64,000 nt of DNA, from contig OU744447.1 in NCBI GenBank assembly GCA_916610825.1, forward strand, positions 14,553,751 to 14,617,750. The letters are read 5' to 3'. The position numbers and the translations under genes are program-made. A model generated the notes under the pieces. It was not told the DNA's origin and made no database searches. It saw nothing but the letters and a program-made list of their open reading frames with translations. Numbering within the stretch: position 1 is the first letter of the stretch; each line of letters starts with the position of its first letter. This document shows, one piece after another, positions 56,001 through 64,000 of the stretch. Origin of the DNA: Haliclystus octoradiatus. Lineage: Eukaryota; Cnidaria; Staurozoa; Stauromedusae; Haliclystidae.

Positions 56001-56899
56001 TTAACCTTAGTCTGATCCCACCAATCTAGCAGGTTAGTCGAAAATAGATGAGTTGATGTTTCATCTTCCCACAAGTTCTGAATCTGGCCGATGTATTCAT
56101 CATCTTTCAGATGAGAATTATTCAGACACCAGACTCCAGAACCAGTGGGAAGGTCTTCCTGGAGAAAACTCAAGGTAACTGCATCATGATCTGATAGAGC
56201 ACAGTCCACGATACTAAGGCCGGTTAGATACGACATTAAACAATCACTGACAAGAATTTTATCAAGACGAGACATTGAAAGACCACTGTTTGTACGAAAT
56301 GTATAACGAATACTATCTGGGTTAGTAACCCTCCAGGCGTCCCTCAACTCTAAGCCGATCAACAGATCTTGCAAGGCTGGCGCCGACCGGTCAGAATAAC
56401 CGATCGACCCCCGCCTGTCCAAATGATCGTTGAGCACGCAGTTAAAATCTCCACCAACAAGTAGTGAAGATTCTCCCTGTATGCGCAGACACTCTGCTCG
56501 TATAGACTTGAAGAACTCCCTTCGGGCCGACACTTTATCGTTACCACCTCCTGAAGGAGCGTGTACATTTATTACTAATAACGAGGGACACACAGCTGAG
56601 ACTGAAGACGTAGATTCCGAGAAATCTAGTCTTACAGCCACAGCACGATCAACATTCAGTTGTACAAGGTCCACCTTACAGTCAAATGTTTTATTCACCA
56701 GGATAATGTTACTGTGCAATCTGTTGACATATAGGTTAAAACCTGACCCCGACTCCATCATCGAAGTTGCAGTCGGAGACAGGTCTGCCTCTTGCAACAG
56801 AGCAACATCAGCCCGGTGTTGTTTCAAGAATTTAAGAATGGCCCCCCGCTTGGAAGCCAGGCCCATACCACGACAATTTAAACTAATAAAACACGGCAT
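53003..56899 (-). CDS. E2 ORF2: endonuclease + reverse transcriptase, 1298 aa
   Basis: Intact and about 90 percent identical to E1 ORF2 by eye. The same endonuclease residues are present (SLNCRG, LLQE, GGDFNC, SDH), as are the RT core (VSVDQLKAFDHV, RQGCPLSPLLY, YADD) and a C-terminal zinc motif CPYCHREVETTIHLFLDC. Differences cluster between domains (about 270-300) and in the last 30 residues, which end NGISNVLLHQR rather than DGLSPYLLD. No stops or frameshifts, so this copy is either young or under constraint. Confidence 0.95.
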   Translation of the reverse strand: MPCFISLNCRGMGLASKRGAILKFLKQHRADVALLQEADLSPTATSMMESGSGFNLYVNRLHSNIILVNKTFDCKVDLVQLNVDRAVAVRLDFSESTSSVSAVCPSLLVINVHAPSGGGNDKVSARREFFKSIRAECLRIQGESSLLVGGDFNCVLNDHLDRRGSIGYSDRSAPALQDLLIGLELRDAWRVTNPDSIRYTFRTNSGLSMSRLDKILVSDCLMSYLTGLSIVDCALSDHDAVTLSFLQEDLPTGSGVWCLNNSHLKDDEYIGQIQNLWEDETSTHLFSTNLLDWWDQTKVKIREMSKHYGRAKAHKSRKQQQGLEKQLRNARRKAESTGRSDFINLAQKIQAELSVFELQKAEGAAIRARVRWSEEGERSTAYFCSLEKSRGAKSNMRELVDDAGITRTSSSEMSDVVCKFYSQLYSLGPVDTTAQDVLINRLTSNLTNEQKLSLECPLTLSEIQRAVTQLSNNKSPGSDGLTAEFYKQFWPIIGSTITELLNKIHSEGCLTPSMYLSIICLLYKKGNRASLSNWRPISLLNTDYKIIAKVLTNRLKYVVSSLVHPDQTCGVPGRSILENCSVLRDVVDLANTNNLPVALVSVDQLKAFDHVNRSLLLRVLAAMGLGPVFLEWIRILYKDTRSKIKLNGTLTEEITLKRGVRQGCPLSPLLYVLISELLGATLRQEQRIEGVKLPGLYGDIRLSQYADDTTLILSGLDSIQIAWDHVELFCRASGARINKAKCNGLWCGSLIANDSTGPLGIPWTSTYVELLGLPFGNKMALSFPFLKKIESFKRTLTCWKGRTLTMQGKRTVVNLLAASKLWYCCSIYFLPATVTKQLEKAIWDFVLGSSHFVKRAVCQYPVLMGGQGVIDIEKRAASFRLSWLAHLNNSEVSRWKAFYHYYLNMYGQLDLGLSVLKCKIARNFAIRLPVWYHHTLWDWECYVSKLRVLPTTKEAILDEPVFCNSFVPVLRKKVTFTNNVWVTNGIKIINDITGDDGRLLDSSVINNNILKKQEKNQVTTILLKQLKLNWPSQWLPKLHFRVPGKYTHKPCQPRLRLSVNSTESRDLGKYTTKSIYNAIRPTPSSLSKGQQSWESRLGISPDWTSVYSLCRKPLIGRRFADLQWKITHDFLPTGRKVRHFDDSNDGLCPYCHREVETTIHLFLDCCFLTKLWQKLYQIMLKVGEHPKGFAHDLARTLGVFPKHVQAGQGALLCRLFREAFTSAVWYTRSEAKQRNTGLEVQVWVRFLSEIRLSLDLLQAKFQHAEEDTNDLLYPALITINNSGKIDVNGISNVLLHQR

Positions 56900-56998
56900 T
56901 ACAGGGCATTACGAAATGACATGAACAAGGAAAAAACGACGAAAATGTATAGACAATATGTACAAAATTTTTATCCGTTACCATTATATGTCAGTCAG

Positions 56999-57915
56999 TC
57001 ACGAAGACTTTTTGGCTGACAGCCTCCTCTGAGCTTCCGGAGATTTCCTGATGGATTTTTTTTTTGAAGACTCAGAGGAGGGACTGGAATTGGGTGATTT
57101 TTTTTTCCTTTTGCCAGGACTAGGCACCGTCTGCCAGTCCATGGTTGAATTTTTATTGTTTTTGGACAGAGAGACAGAGATAGAAATTGGTTCCCTCGGC
57201 CCCTTGTCGTCTGAGGACAGAACCTCACCTTCTTCGACGTCACAAAAGTCATCCTCTTCAGACGAAGGGGCTTCGGTTGTAGAGTCTAACGGTGGGTTAG
57301 TGTCCTTATTTTCGTTAGTTTCCTTAATTGTTTCCTTAATTGTTTGGGCTGTCGGGTTAATTGGGTTAGTTGCCTTTTCAGGACAGTTAAATTTGTTATG
57401 CCCGGACTTTCCGCAGCTCAGACACTGGGGCTTGCGGCCAGGAAAATAGATGCACAGCGTTGTGTTTTCCACAACGATGTGCGAGGGTAGAGACTTACCC
57501 TTAAACACCATGATTTTTACATGGATTTCCCCCGTTAAGCCATGTGGCTGTCGATGGGGAACCTCCAAAACATCCTGCAGGTCGCCAAAGGGCGCGAGTG
57601 CATCGATTATATCGAGAGGAGTCACACAGTGGGCATTTGGTATACGCACAGTAACGTAGCGCTGGCCCATCTGCTGCAAGTAAGCCGGTTTGCCAGCAAT
57701 AGAGAAATGGCCGCTCATTAAGCGAGTAACATGGGCCAAGCTTGAAACTCTGACACAATATGAGTCAGAGCCTGGCCCACCGTAACGATACAGTGCTTCC
57801 ACGTTTTCTTTAGTGATTTTTTTAAAAGCCTTGTTGATATTTTCGTTTGTCAGGCCTCCCGAAGACTTTAAAGATAGTGAAGGCCTGACAATTAAGGTCC
57901 TCTCTTTTCGATTTT
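56999..57915 (-). CDS. E2 ORF1, 5'-truncated: CCHC zinc-knuckle nucleic-acid-binding protein
   Basis: Open from the 5' junction to the stop. The first ATG at 57802 is internal: the frame continues upstream through KERTLIVRPSLSLKSSGG to the truncation point, so the native start is missing. Counting from that ATG, CLSCGKSGHNKFNC at residues 127-140 is a CX2CX4HX4C knuckle. Ahead of it is a domain with conserved-looking VTVRIPNAHCVTPLDIIDAL and VKIMVFKGKSLPSHIVVENT. After it come an acidic serine-rich linker and a lysine/proline-rich tail (PSPGKRKKKSPNSSPSS). ORF1 proteins of this class bind element RNA. The stop is about 100 nt before ORF2. Confidence 0.88.
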
Positions 57916-59608
57916 TGTTTTCAAGTGAAGAATTTTGGCCGTTGCTAGTTCACCCTGTGGTCTCTACTAATGGACGAAGTAGCAATGTAAACAAGTTTCG
58001 AACACTTGATCTTAGCTAGTAGGCCGAGAAAAGTGGCCCATGCCAGACCTTGATTAAAACGCAACGCTTCGAAGCCCTCGATGTAGATACAACATCACGT
58101 CTGGGCTGTGACGTCAAAGCAACGACCCCACCAGCCAGGATGCGAAAAAAGTATTCTAAGTCTTTTCCTTGCTTTTTTCATCGACACCATGAAAAGGGCT
58201 TATGGCGCTTGCCTAGCCCTGTGGATAAGGCAAATGTTTTATTGGTGATTTTCTGTAGTGGGCCCAGTAAACAGGCAGGAATCTCTGACTTGAAGGAAGA
58301 AAACACTGGATTCTGTTTTCAAGTGAAGAATTTTGGCCGTTGCTAGTTCACCCTGTGGTCTCTACTAATGGACGAAGTAGCAATGTAAACAAGTTTCGAA
58401 CACTTGATCTTAGCTAGTAGGCCGAGAAAAGTGGCCCATGCCAGGCCTTGATTAAAACGCAACGCTTCGAAGCCCTCGATGTAGATACAACATCACGTCT
58501 GGGCTGTGACGTCAAAGCAACGACCCCACCAGCCAGGATGCGAAAAAAGTATTCTAAGTCTTTTCCTTGCTTTTTTCATCGACACCATGAAAAGGGCTTA
58601 TGGCGCTTGCCTAGCCCTGTGGATAAGGCACATGTTTTATTGGTGATTTTCTGTAGTGGGCCCAGTAAACAGGCAGGAATCTCTGACTTGAATGAAGAAA
58701 ACACTGGATTCTGTCTTGAAGTGAAGAATTTTGGCTGTTGCTAGTTCACCCTGTGGTCTCTACTAATGGTCGAAGTAGCAATGTAAACAAGTTTCGAACA
58801 CTTGATCTTAGCTAGTAGGCCGAGAAAAGTGGCCCATGCCAGGCCTTGATTAAAACGCAACGCTTCGAAGCCCTCGATGTAGATACAACATCACATTTGG
58901 GCTGTGACGTCAAAGCAACGACCCCACCAGCCAGGATGCGAAAAAAGTATTCTAAGTCTTTTCCTTGCTTTTTTCATCGACACCATGAAAAGGGCTTATG
59001 GCGCTTGCCTAGCCCTGTGGATAAGGCACATGTTTTATTGGTAATTTTCTGTAGTGGGCCCAGTAAACAGGCAGGAATCTCTGACTTGAATGAAGAAAAC
59101 ACTGGATTCTGTCTTGAAGTGAAGAATTTTGGCCGTTGCTAGTTCACCCTGTGGTCTCTACTAATGGTCGAAGTAGCAATGTAAACAAGTTTCGAACACT
59201 TGATCTTAGCTAGTAGGCCGAGAAAAGTGGCCCATGCCAGGCCTTGATTAAAACGCAACGCTTCGAAGCCCTCGATGTAGATACAACATCACATTTGGGC
59301 TGTGACGTCAAAGCAACGACCCCACCAGCCAGGATGCGAAAAAAGTATTCTAAGTCTTTTCCTTGCTTTTTTCATCGACACCATGAAAAGGGCTTATGGC
59401 GCTTGCCTAGCCTTGTGGATAAGGCACAAGTTTTATTGGTGTTTTACTGTTTTGGGCCCAGCTTGGATGTAGTGCAATACCAAGAGGACCCGTGGTCAGG
59501 GTGAAGCAAGCTCCTATCCCATGACCTGTTGCCAAAAATCAGTTTAATATAAGAGCTAGTCGATGACTAGCGTATCAGATATTAAGCTGATAAGAACAGA
59601 TACTACAC
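57916..59608 (-). repeat. U2 snRNA tandem array, right segment
   Basis: Resumes in the spacer of the unit hit by E2, then three 398-type units (58050, 58448, 58846) and a 663-type unit (59244) whose U2 is interrupted by E3. The unit-variant order equals 34204-35398 in the left segment. Confidence 0.93.
59453..59608 (-). pseudogene. RNU2: U2 copy 14, 3' part, interrupted by element E3
   Basis: Type-b copy that stops at the E3 poly(A). Its 5' part must lie beyond the right edge of the window. Confidence 0.94.
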
Positions 59609-59635
59609 TTTTTTTTTTTTTTTTTTTTTGCTAAC

Positions 59636-59656
59636 CAGCAGGGCACTGCCCCACTG
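59636..59656 (-). other. E3 terminal 3'-UTR hairpin, weakened
   Basis: CAGCAGGGCACTGCCCCACTG: same position and loop as in E1/E2 but with two mismatched positions on the left arm. Confidence 0.5.
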
Positions 59657-60003
59657 CATATAATTCATCAAATATTACACAATTACATACATACACAATT
59701 TACGGGCTAAGCCTTCACAAACATAAAATTTATTCTACTATTTACACTATTTATATAACAAATTTACAATACAGGACTAATTTTTACAAACATATGTAAT
59801 AGTTTGATTGGTTGAATGTTTGATTTTGATTTAACGTTTGTATATTCTTTTCTTTTCAGGGTTGAATCATTGTTTCTTTTATTTGTTTCTTTTTATTATA
59901 ATTTTTTTTTTGCTTTGTTAATATAATTTGGTTTTCTAAATAAAGTGTCCGTTTCTCGTGTCATTGAAGGTAGCATTGCTTTTTTTCAGGATTTGATGTA
60001 TTA

Positions 60004-60105
60004 GCAGAGGTCAGGAAGGTTGCCACTGCTGCCACCTGGTATGTACCTTCGTCCATACCAGACGAACAGTCATGGGACTCACGGCCTTTTACCCTGACAT
60101 GCTCG
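60004..60105 (-). other. E3 3'-UTR structured module, copy 1
   Basis: Same 102-bp design as in E2 (gcagaggtcagg ... cctgacatgctcg), with small changes (gtatgtacc, catggg). Confidence 0.7.
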
Positions 60106-60168
60106 ATAATTAAGTTATTTATATCTATAATAGATATAGAATTTAAATAGTTTGAATGTCCGATGTTA

Positions 60169-60270
60169 GCAGAGGTCAGGAAGGTTGCCACTGCTGCCAC
60201 CTGGTATGAACTTTCATCCATACCAGACGAACAGTCATCGGACTCACGGCCTTTTACCCTGACATGCTCG
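60169..60270 (-). other. E3 3'-UTR structured module, copy 2
   Basis: Direct repeat of the preceding module, 165 bp apart; the spacing in E2 is 173 bp. Confidence 0.7.
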
Positions 60271-60471
60271 TTAATTATATATATATAAAGATATATACAT
60301 AATACGTTAAACTAAATTTACATAAATTTACTAAATTAAATAAGTTAAATTAAACTATTTAAAGCAGCAAACAATATAAAAAGAGTCAAAAAAATAATTA
60401 ATTAATTATAATCAAAACTACTATATCTGTTTAAAAGATATAGCAGCAAAATAATAAATGTTCGACAGTGT

Positions 60472-63400
60472 TCATGATGGTATTAATAAATCTTGTAGGC
60501 CATCGACGTTGAATTTGTTGTTGGAGGATAATGTGATGATATTGGGGTAAAGTAATGCAATAATGTCTTTACCCTCGCGTTCAAACTTAACTTGCAGGAG
60601 ATCCAAGCTGAGTCTTATCTCAGAGAGACAGCGAACCCAGACTTGAACTTCTAAGTCAGTGTTTCGATCCGTTATTGCTCCGCGCGCCTCCCATACAGCC
60701 AACGTGAACGCCTCTCGAAGCAACCGACACAAAAGCAAGCCGCAGTGAGATACAACCGATGGTGGGAATAACCCGAGGGATCTTGCTGCTTTGTTTTCGA
60801 AACCTTTTTGGTGCTCTGTGATATTTTCTAATATCTGACACAATTTCTGCCACAGCTTGGTGAGAAAACTACAATCTAGGAATAGATGAATAGTCGTCTC
60901 CTCCTCGCTATGACAGAAGGGACATAAGCCGTCATTAGTATCGTCGAAATGCTTCACTTTATTTCCTGTTGGTAAGAAATCATGGATAATTTTCCATTGA
61001 AGATCAGCATATCGACGGCTAATTAACGGCTTCCTTCCAAGTGAATGCACTGTTAACCAGTCCTGGGGCGCAGCGAGCTTGGTTTCCCAAGCCTGCTGTC
61101 CCCTTGTTAGACTAGTGGGCATTGGTCGGATGGCACTGTAAAATTTTTTGGTGTTATACTTACCTAGCTCTCTACTTTCTGCTGATTGGGCCGACAGATG
61201 TAGAACAGGCTGGCAAGGTTCATACTTACTTGCACTGGTGGTGCAGAGTTGGTCGAGCCATTGCTCTGGCCACTCACCAATGATTTCTTGGTAGAGGTTT
61301 GCAGTAGCGCAATACCTCTCCCGTTTTTTTAAAATATCAATATTAATCGTGCTAGGACCCAGCAGACGCCCACCAGCCCCAGTAATGTCATTAATGACTT
61401 TAATTTTGTTAGTCACCCACACCGTATTGGTGTGGGTTTTGTTAGAACGAAGTACAGGTGCAAACGAGTTACAAAAGACTGGTTCATCGAGAATTGCGTT
61501 GTGTGAACTTGGCAAGACTCGGAGTTTACTAACATAACATTCCCAGTCCCAGAGCGTGTGGTAATACCAGACAGGCAGTTTTATCGCGTAGTATCTTGAA
61601 ATCTTGCATTTCAGGACAGCTAAACCTAGGTCCAGCTGCCTGTACATATTGAAATAGTAGTGATAGAAGGCCTTCCACCTACTTACCTCTTGGTTGACCA
61701 AACGGGCCAACCAAGCTAAGCGGAATGACGCTGCTCTCGTAACAATGTCAACAACTCCCTTCCCACCCATCAAATCTGGATACTGGCACACTGTACGCTT
61801 CACAAATCGAGAAGAACCAAGGACAAAGTCCCAGATTGCATCCTCAAGTTGTTTAACGACAGGAGCTGGAAGGAAGTAAATACTACAACAGTACCAAAGT
61901 TTGGATGCCGCCAGCAGGTTAACGACAGTGCGTTTACCCTGCATGGAGAGCATCCTCCCTTTCCAACACGTTAAAGTTCGTTTAAATGACTCAATCTTTT
62001 TCAAAAATGGAAAAGAAAGAGTCATGTTGTTGCCAAAGGGCAATCCAAGCAACTCCACATAAGTAGAGGTCCAAGTAATGCCCAATGGCCCTGTACGGTC
62101 GTTATCTATCAAGGACCCGCACCAGAGCCCGTTACATTTGGCTTTGTTTATTCTTGCACCTGAGGCACGGCAAAACAATTCCACATGGTCCCAAGCATTC
62201 TGGATTGAGTCCAAACCACTCAATATTAGAGTGGTATCATCTGCATACTGGGAAAGTCTGATGTCTCCATACAAACCTGGCAACTTCACACCTTCTATCC
62301 GTTGTTCCTGTCGTAAAGTCGCTCCCAGTAACTCAGAAACCAACACGTACAATAGTGGAGAGAGCGGGCAACCCTGTCTCACTCCCCTGCTGAGTGTGAT
62401 TTCTTCAGTCAGAGTACCATTCAGTTTAATTTTACTTCGTGTGTCCTTGTATAGTATACTAATCCATTCAAGAAATACAGGCCCGAGTCCCATCGCTGCT
62501 AAAACACGGAGTAGGAGGGAGCGGTTGACGTGGTCAAAGGCCTTCAGCTGGTCCACACTAACAAGGGCCACAGGCAATTTGTTAGTATTCGCCAGATCTA
62601 CTACGTCTCTCAATATGCTGCAGTTTTCCAAGATACTTCTGCCTGGAACACCACACGTCTGGTCAGGGTGGACGAGCACAGACACTACACAATTAAGACG
62701 GTTAGTTAAAACTTTGGTTATAATTTTATAGTCGACATTAAGGAGACTGATTGGTCGCCAGTTGCTGAGACTAGCACGATCACCTTTTTTAAACAATAAA
62801 CAAATGATAGACATATACATAGAGGGGGTCAGACAACCTTCACTGTGAATTCTGTTAAGCAACTCTGTAATAGTGTTGCCTATTATTGGCCAGAATTGCT
62901 TATAAAATTCAGCAGTGAGGCCATCTGACCCTGGTGACTTGTTATTGGTTAGTTGGTTAATGGCACTTTCGATTTCCGGATAAGACATGGGCATCTCCAG
63001 TGCCAATTTTTGGTCATTAGTTAACTTACTGGTTAGTTTGTTAATAAGGACATCTTGTGCCGTGGTATCAACAGGGCCCAAGCTGTACAACTGACTATAA
63101 AATTTACGCACAACATCCGACAGTTCAGGCAACGAAGTACGGGTTATACCTGTATCGTCAATCAACTCACGGATAGTTGACGCAGCTCCACGCGATTTCT
63201 CCAGGGAACAGAAATATGCAGTTGATCTCTCTCCCTCTTCTCTCCATCGGGCTCGGGCGCGGATAGCCGCCCCCTCGGCCTTCTGGAGTTCAAAGGCAGA
63301 GAGTTCTGCTTGGATTTTTTGGGCTAGATTAGTGAAATCAGATCGGCCAGTGCATTCGGCCTTACGGCGTGCATTGCGCAGTTGTTTCGTAAGCCGCTGA

Positions 63401-64000
63401 ACACGCTGCCTCGCGTGTCTCGCCTTCTCCCTTCCATACACGCGAGACATTGTTCGGACTTTTTCTTTAATCTGATCCCACCAATCGAGCAAATTAGCGG
63501 AAAATTCATCTGATGTTCGTTCTTCCTCCCACAAGTCCACAAATTGTCTGATGTATTCCACATCTTGCAGATGGGAGTTGTTTAGACACCAGACTTCTGA
63601 ACGAGTGGGAAGGTCATCCTGGAGAAATTTTGCGGTGACCGCGTCGTGATCCGAAAGAGCACAATCAACGATATCAAGGCTGGTTAGATACGACATAATA
63701 CAATCACTAACAAGAATTCTATCAAGACGAGACATTGAAAGACCACTGTTTGTACGAAACGTATAACGAATACTATCGGGGTTAGTTACCCTCCAGGCGT
63801 CCCTCAATCCCAATTCGATCATCAGATCACTCAAAACAGGCGCGGAACGATCAGCGCAGTTGTTAACCGATCCCCGTCTGTCTAAGTGAACGTCGAGCAC
63901 GCAGTTAAAGTCCCCACCAACAAGTAGTGAAGACTGTTCCTGAGTGCGCAGACAAGCTGCTCGAAGTGAGGTGAAGAACTCCTTTCGGGCGTTTATTTTA
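60472..64000 (-). CDS. E3 ORF2, N-terminus beyond the window edge (at least 1175 codons)
   Basis: The frame is open from the right edge (it enters as KINARKEFF, then LLVGGDFNCVLDVH) to a stop at 60472, so the first ~120 residues of the endonuclease are outside the window. GTG at 63900 is an internal valine codon, not a start. The remaining endonuclease residues (GGDFN, SDHDAV), the RT core (VSVDQLKAFDHV, RQGCPLSPLLY, YADD) and the C-terminal zinc motif CPFCHSEEETTIHLFLDC are all intact. Relative to E1/E2 it differs most in the region after the RT (thumb to zinc motif) and at the C-terminal end. Confidence 0.93.
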   Translation of the reverse strand, partial: KINARKEFFTSLRAACLRTQEQSSLLVGGDFNCVLDVHLDRRGSVNNCADRSAPVLSDLMIELGLRDAWRVTNPDSIRYTFRTNSGLSMSRLDRILVSDCIMSYLTSLDIVDCALSDHDAVTAKFLQDDLPTRSEVWCLNNSHLQDVEYIRQFVDLWEEERTSDEFSANLLDWWDQIKEKVRTMSRVYGREKARHARQRVQRLTKQLRNARRKAECTGRSDFTNLAQKIQAELSAFELQKAEGAAIRARARWREEGERSTAYFCSLEKSRGAASTIRELIDDTGITRTSLPELSDVVRKFYSQLYSLGPVDTTAQDVLINKLTSKLTNDQKLALEMPMSYPEIESAINQLTNNKSPGSDGLTAEFYKQFWPIIGNTITELLNRIHSEGCLTPSMYMSIICLLFKKGDRASLSNWRPISLLNVDYKIITKVLTNRLNCVVSVLVHPDQTCGVPGRSILENCSILRDVVDLANTNKLPVALVSVDQLKAFDHVNRSLLLRVLAAMGLGPVFLEWISILYKDTRSKIKLNGTLTEEITLSRGVRQGCPLSPLLYVLVSELLGATLRQEQRIEGVKLPGLYGDIRLSQYADDTTLILSGLDSIQNAWDHVELFCRASGARINKAKCNGLWCGSLIDNDRTGPLGITWTSTYVELLGLPFGNNMTLSFPFLKKIESFKRTLTCWKGRMLSMQGKRTVVNLLAASKLWYCCSIYFLPAPVVKQLEDAIWDFVLGSSRFVKRTVCQYPDLMGGKGVVDIVTRAASFRLAWLARLVNQEVSRWKAFYHYYFNMYRQLDLGLAVLKCKISRYYAIKLPVWYYHTLWDWECYVSKLRVLPSSHNAILDEPVFCNSFAPVLRSNKTHTNTVWVTNKIKVINDITGAGGRLLGPSTINIDILKKRERYCATANLYQEIIGEWPEQWLDQLCTTSASKYEPCQPVLHLSAQSAESRELGKYNTKKFYSAIRPMPTSLTRGQQAWETKLAAPQDWLTVHSLGRKPLISRRYADLQWKIIHDFLPTGNKVKHFDDTNDGLCPFCHSEEETTIHLFLDCSFLTKLWQKLCQILENITEHQKGFENKAARSLGLFPPSVVSHCGLLLCRLLREAFTLAVWEARGAITDRNTDLEVQVWVRCLSEIRLSLDLLQVKFEREGKDIIALLYPNIITLSSNNKFNVDGLQDLLIPS

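Larger units (their letters stand above)
51956..57915 (-). mobile_element. E2: Tx1-clade (Keno-like) non-LTR retrotransposon in U2, 6.0 kb
   Basis: Close relative of E1 with the same 3' junction at U2 (17 A at 51956-51972). It carries a longer piece of ORF1, an intact ORF2 and a 1.05-kb 3' UTR. The 5' end does not join U2. It joins the spacer at tgttttcaagtgaag (57916), 162 bp further upstream than expected from the matching intact unit (33908-34069 is missing). Element and spacer share a few bases at the joint (tgttttc-like), suggesting microhomology joining. The surrounding unit order is otherwise continuous. Confidence 0.93.
59609..64000 (-). mobile_element. E3: third Tx1-clade (Keno-like) element in U2, truncated by the window edge
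   Basis: Poly(A) of 21 (59609-59629) joins U2 at the same position as E1 and E2. The 3' UTR is shorter (about 0.86 kb) and more diverged, with ccagcagggcactgccccac in the terminal hairpin region. ORF2 runs to the window edge. E3 is clearly a different subfamily or an older lineage than the E1/E2 pair. Confidence 0.92.

Noticed and set aside
26909-59504. Open frames of 86 and 98 codons repeated ~45 times on the plus strand, looking like a tandem gene family
   Set aside because: They lie in the U2 array on the strand opposite to U2. The 86-codon version ends inside the U2 gene itself, and all copies are near-identical because the DNA units are; start-to-stop conservation is explained by array homogenisation. 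No domain or signal is visible.
63898-63900. GTG as the start of E3 ORF2
   Set aside because: It is the valine codon in GGDFNCVLD in the middle of the endonuclease. The frame stays open to the window edge.

Overview
This 64 kb window is animal nuclear DNA. It is AT-rich, contains a gene split by long introns, several families of eukaryotic transposable elements, and a tandem array of U2 snRNA genes. The repertoire (Tx1-clade, CR1-like, Ty3/Gypsy, Helitron, hAT and pogo-like elements), together with a possible trans-splice acceptor right before a start codon, fits a marine invertebrate. A tunicate is a guess only; the sequence does not fix the species.

Positions 1-6300 are a graveyard of broken retroelements: two decayed Ty3/Gypsy pol remnants on opposite strands, a candidate LTR, a small hAT-type element with a perfect 8-bp target duplication, and two 3' ends of CR1-like non-LTR elements. 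From 6476 to 25358 lies one recognisable cellular gene, CIAO2B (FAM96B/MIP18) of the cytosolic iron-sulfur targeting complex. Its four exons encode 154 residues. Its first intron (6.7 kb) has AT-AC ends and a U12-type branch site, so it should be removed by the minor spliceosome. Its second intron (11 kb) holds a nest of decayed transposons: a non-LTR reverse transcriptase, a Helitron Rep with a pogo-type MITE inside it, a hAT remnant, and a 1.9 kb non-autonomous hAT flanked by an 8-bp target duplication.

From 26432 to the right end is a tandem array of U2 snRNA genes on the minus strand, built from 663-bp units (each with a complete U2) and 398-bp units (no complete U2). They alternate as 1857-bp and 1459-bp blocks, giving a 3316-bp super-repeat in part of the array. 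I count 14 U2 loci: 11 complete and three interrupted. Each interruption is a non-LTR retrotransposon of the Tx1 clade (the U2-specific group I know as Keno), all on the U2 strand, with poly(A) tails meeting the same U2 nucleotide. E1 and E2 have an intact endonuclease/RT ORF2 and a 5'-truncated ORF1; E3 runs off the right edge.

The most unusual points are: a 29-nt U2 fragment in every spacer unit that ends exactly at the retrotransposon insertion coordinate; the absence of any insertion at these 46 partial sites; a 162-bp target deletion at the 5' junction of E2 that removed the U2 promoter; structured modules in the retrotransposon 3' UTRs; and the AT-AC intron of CIAO2B.
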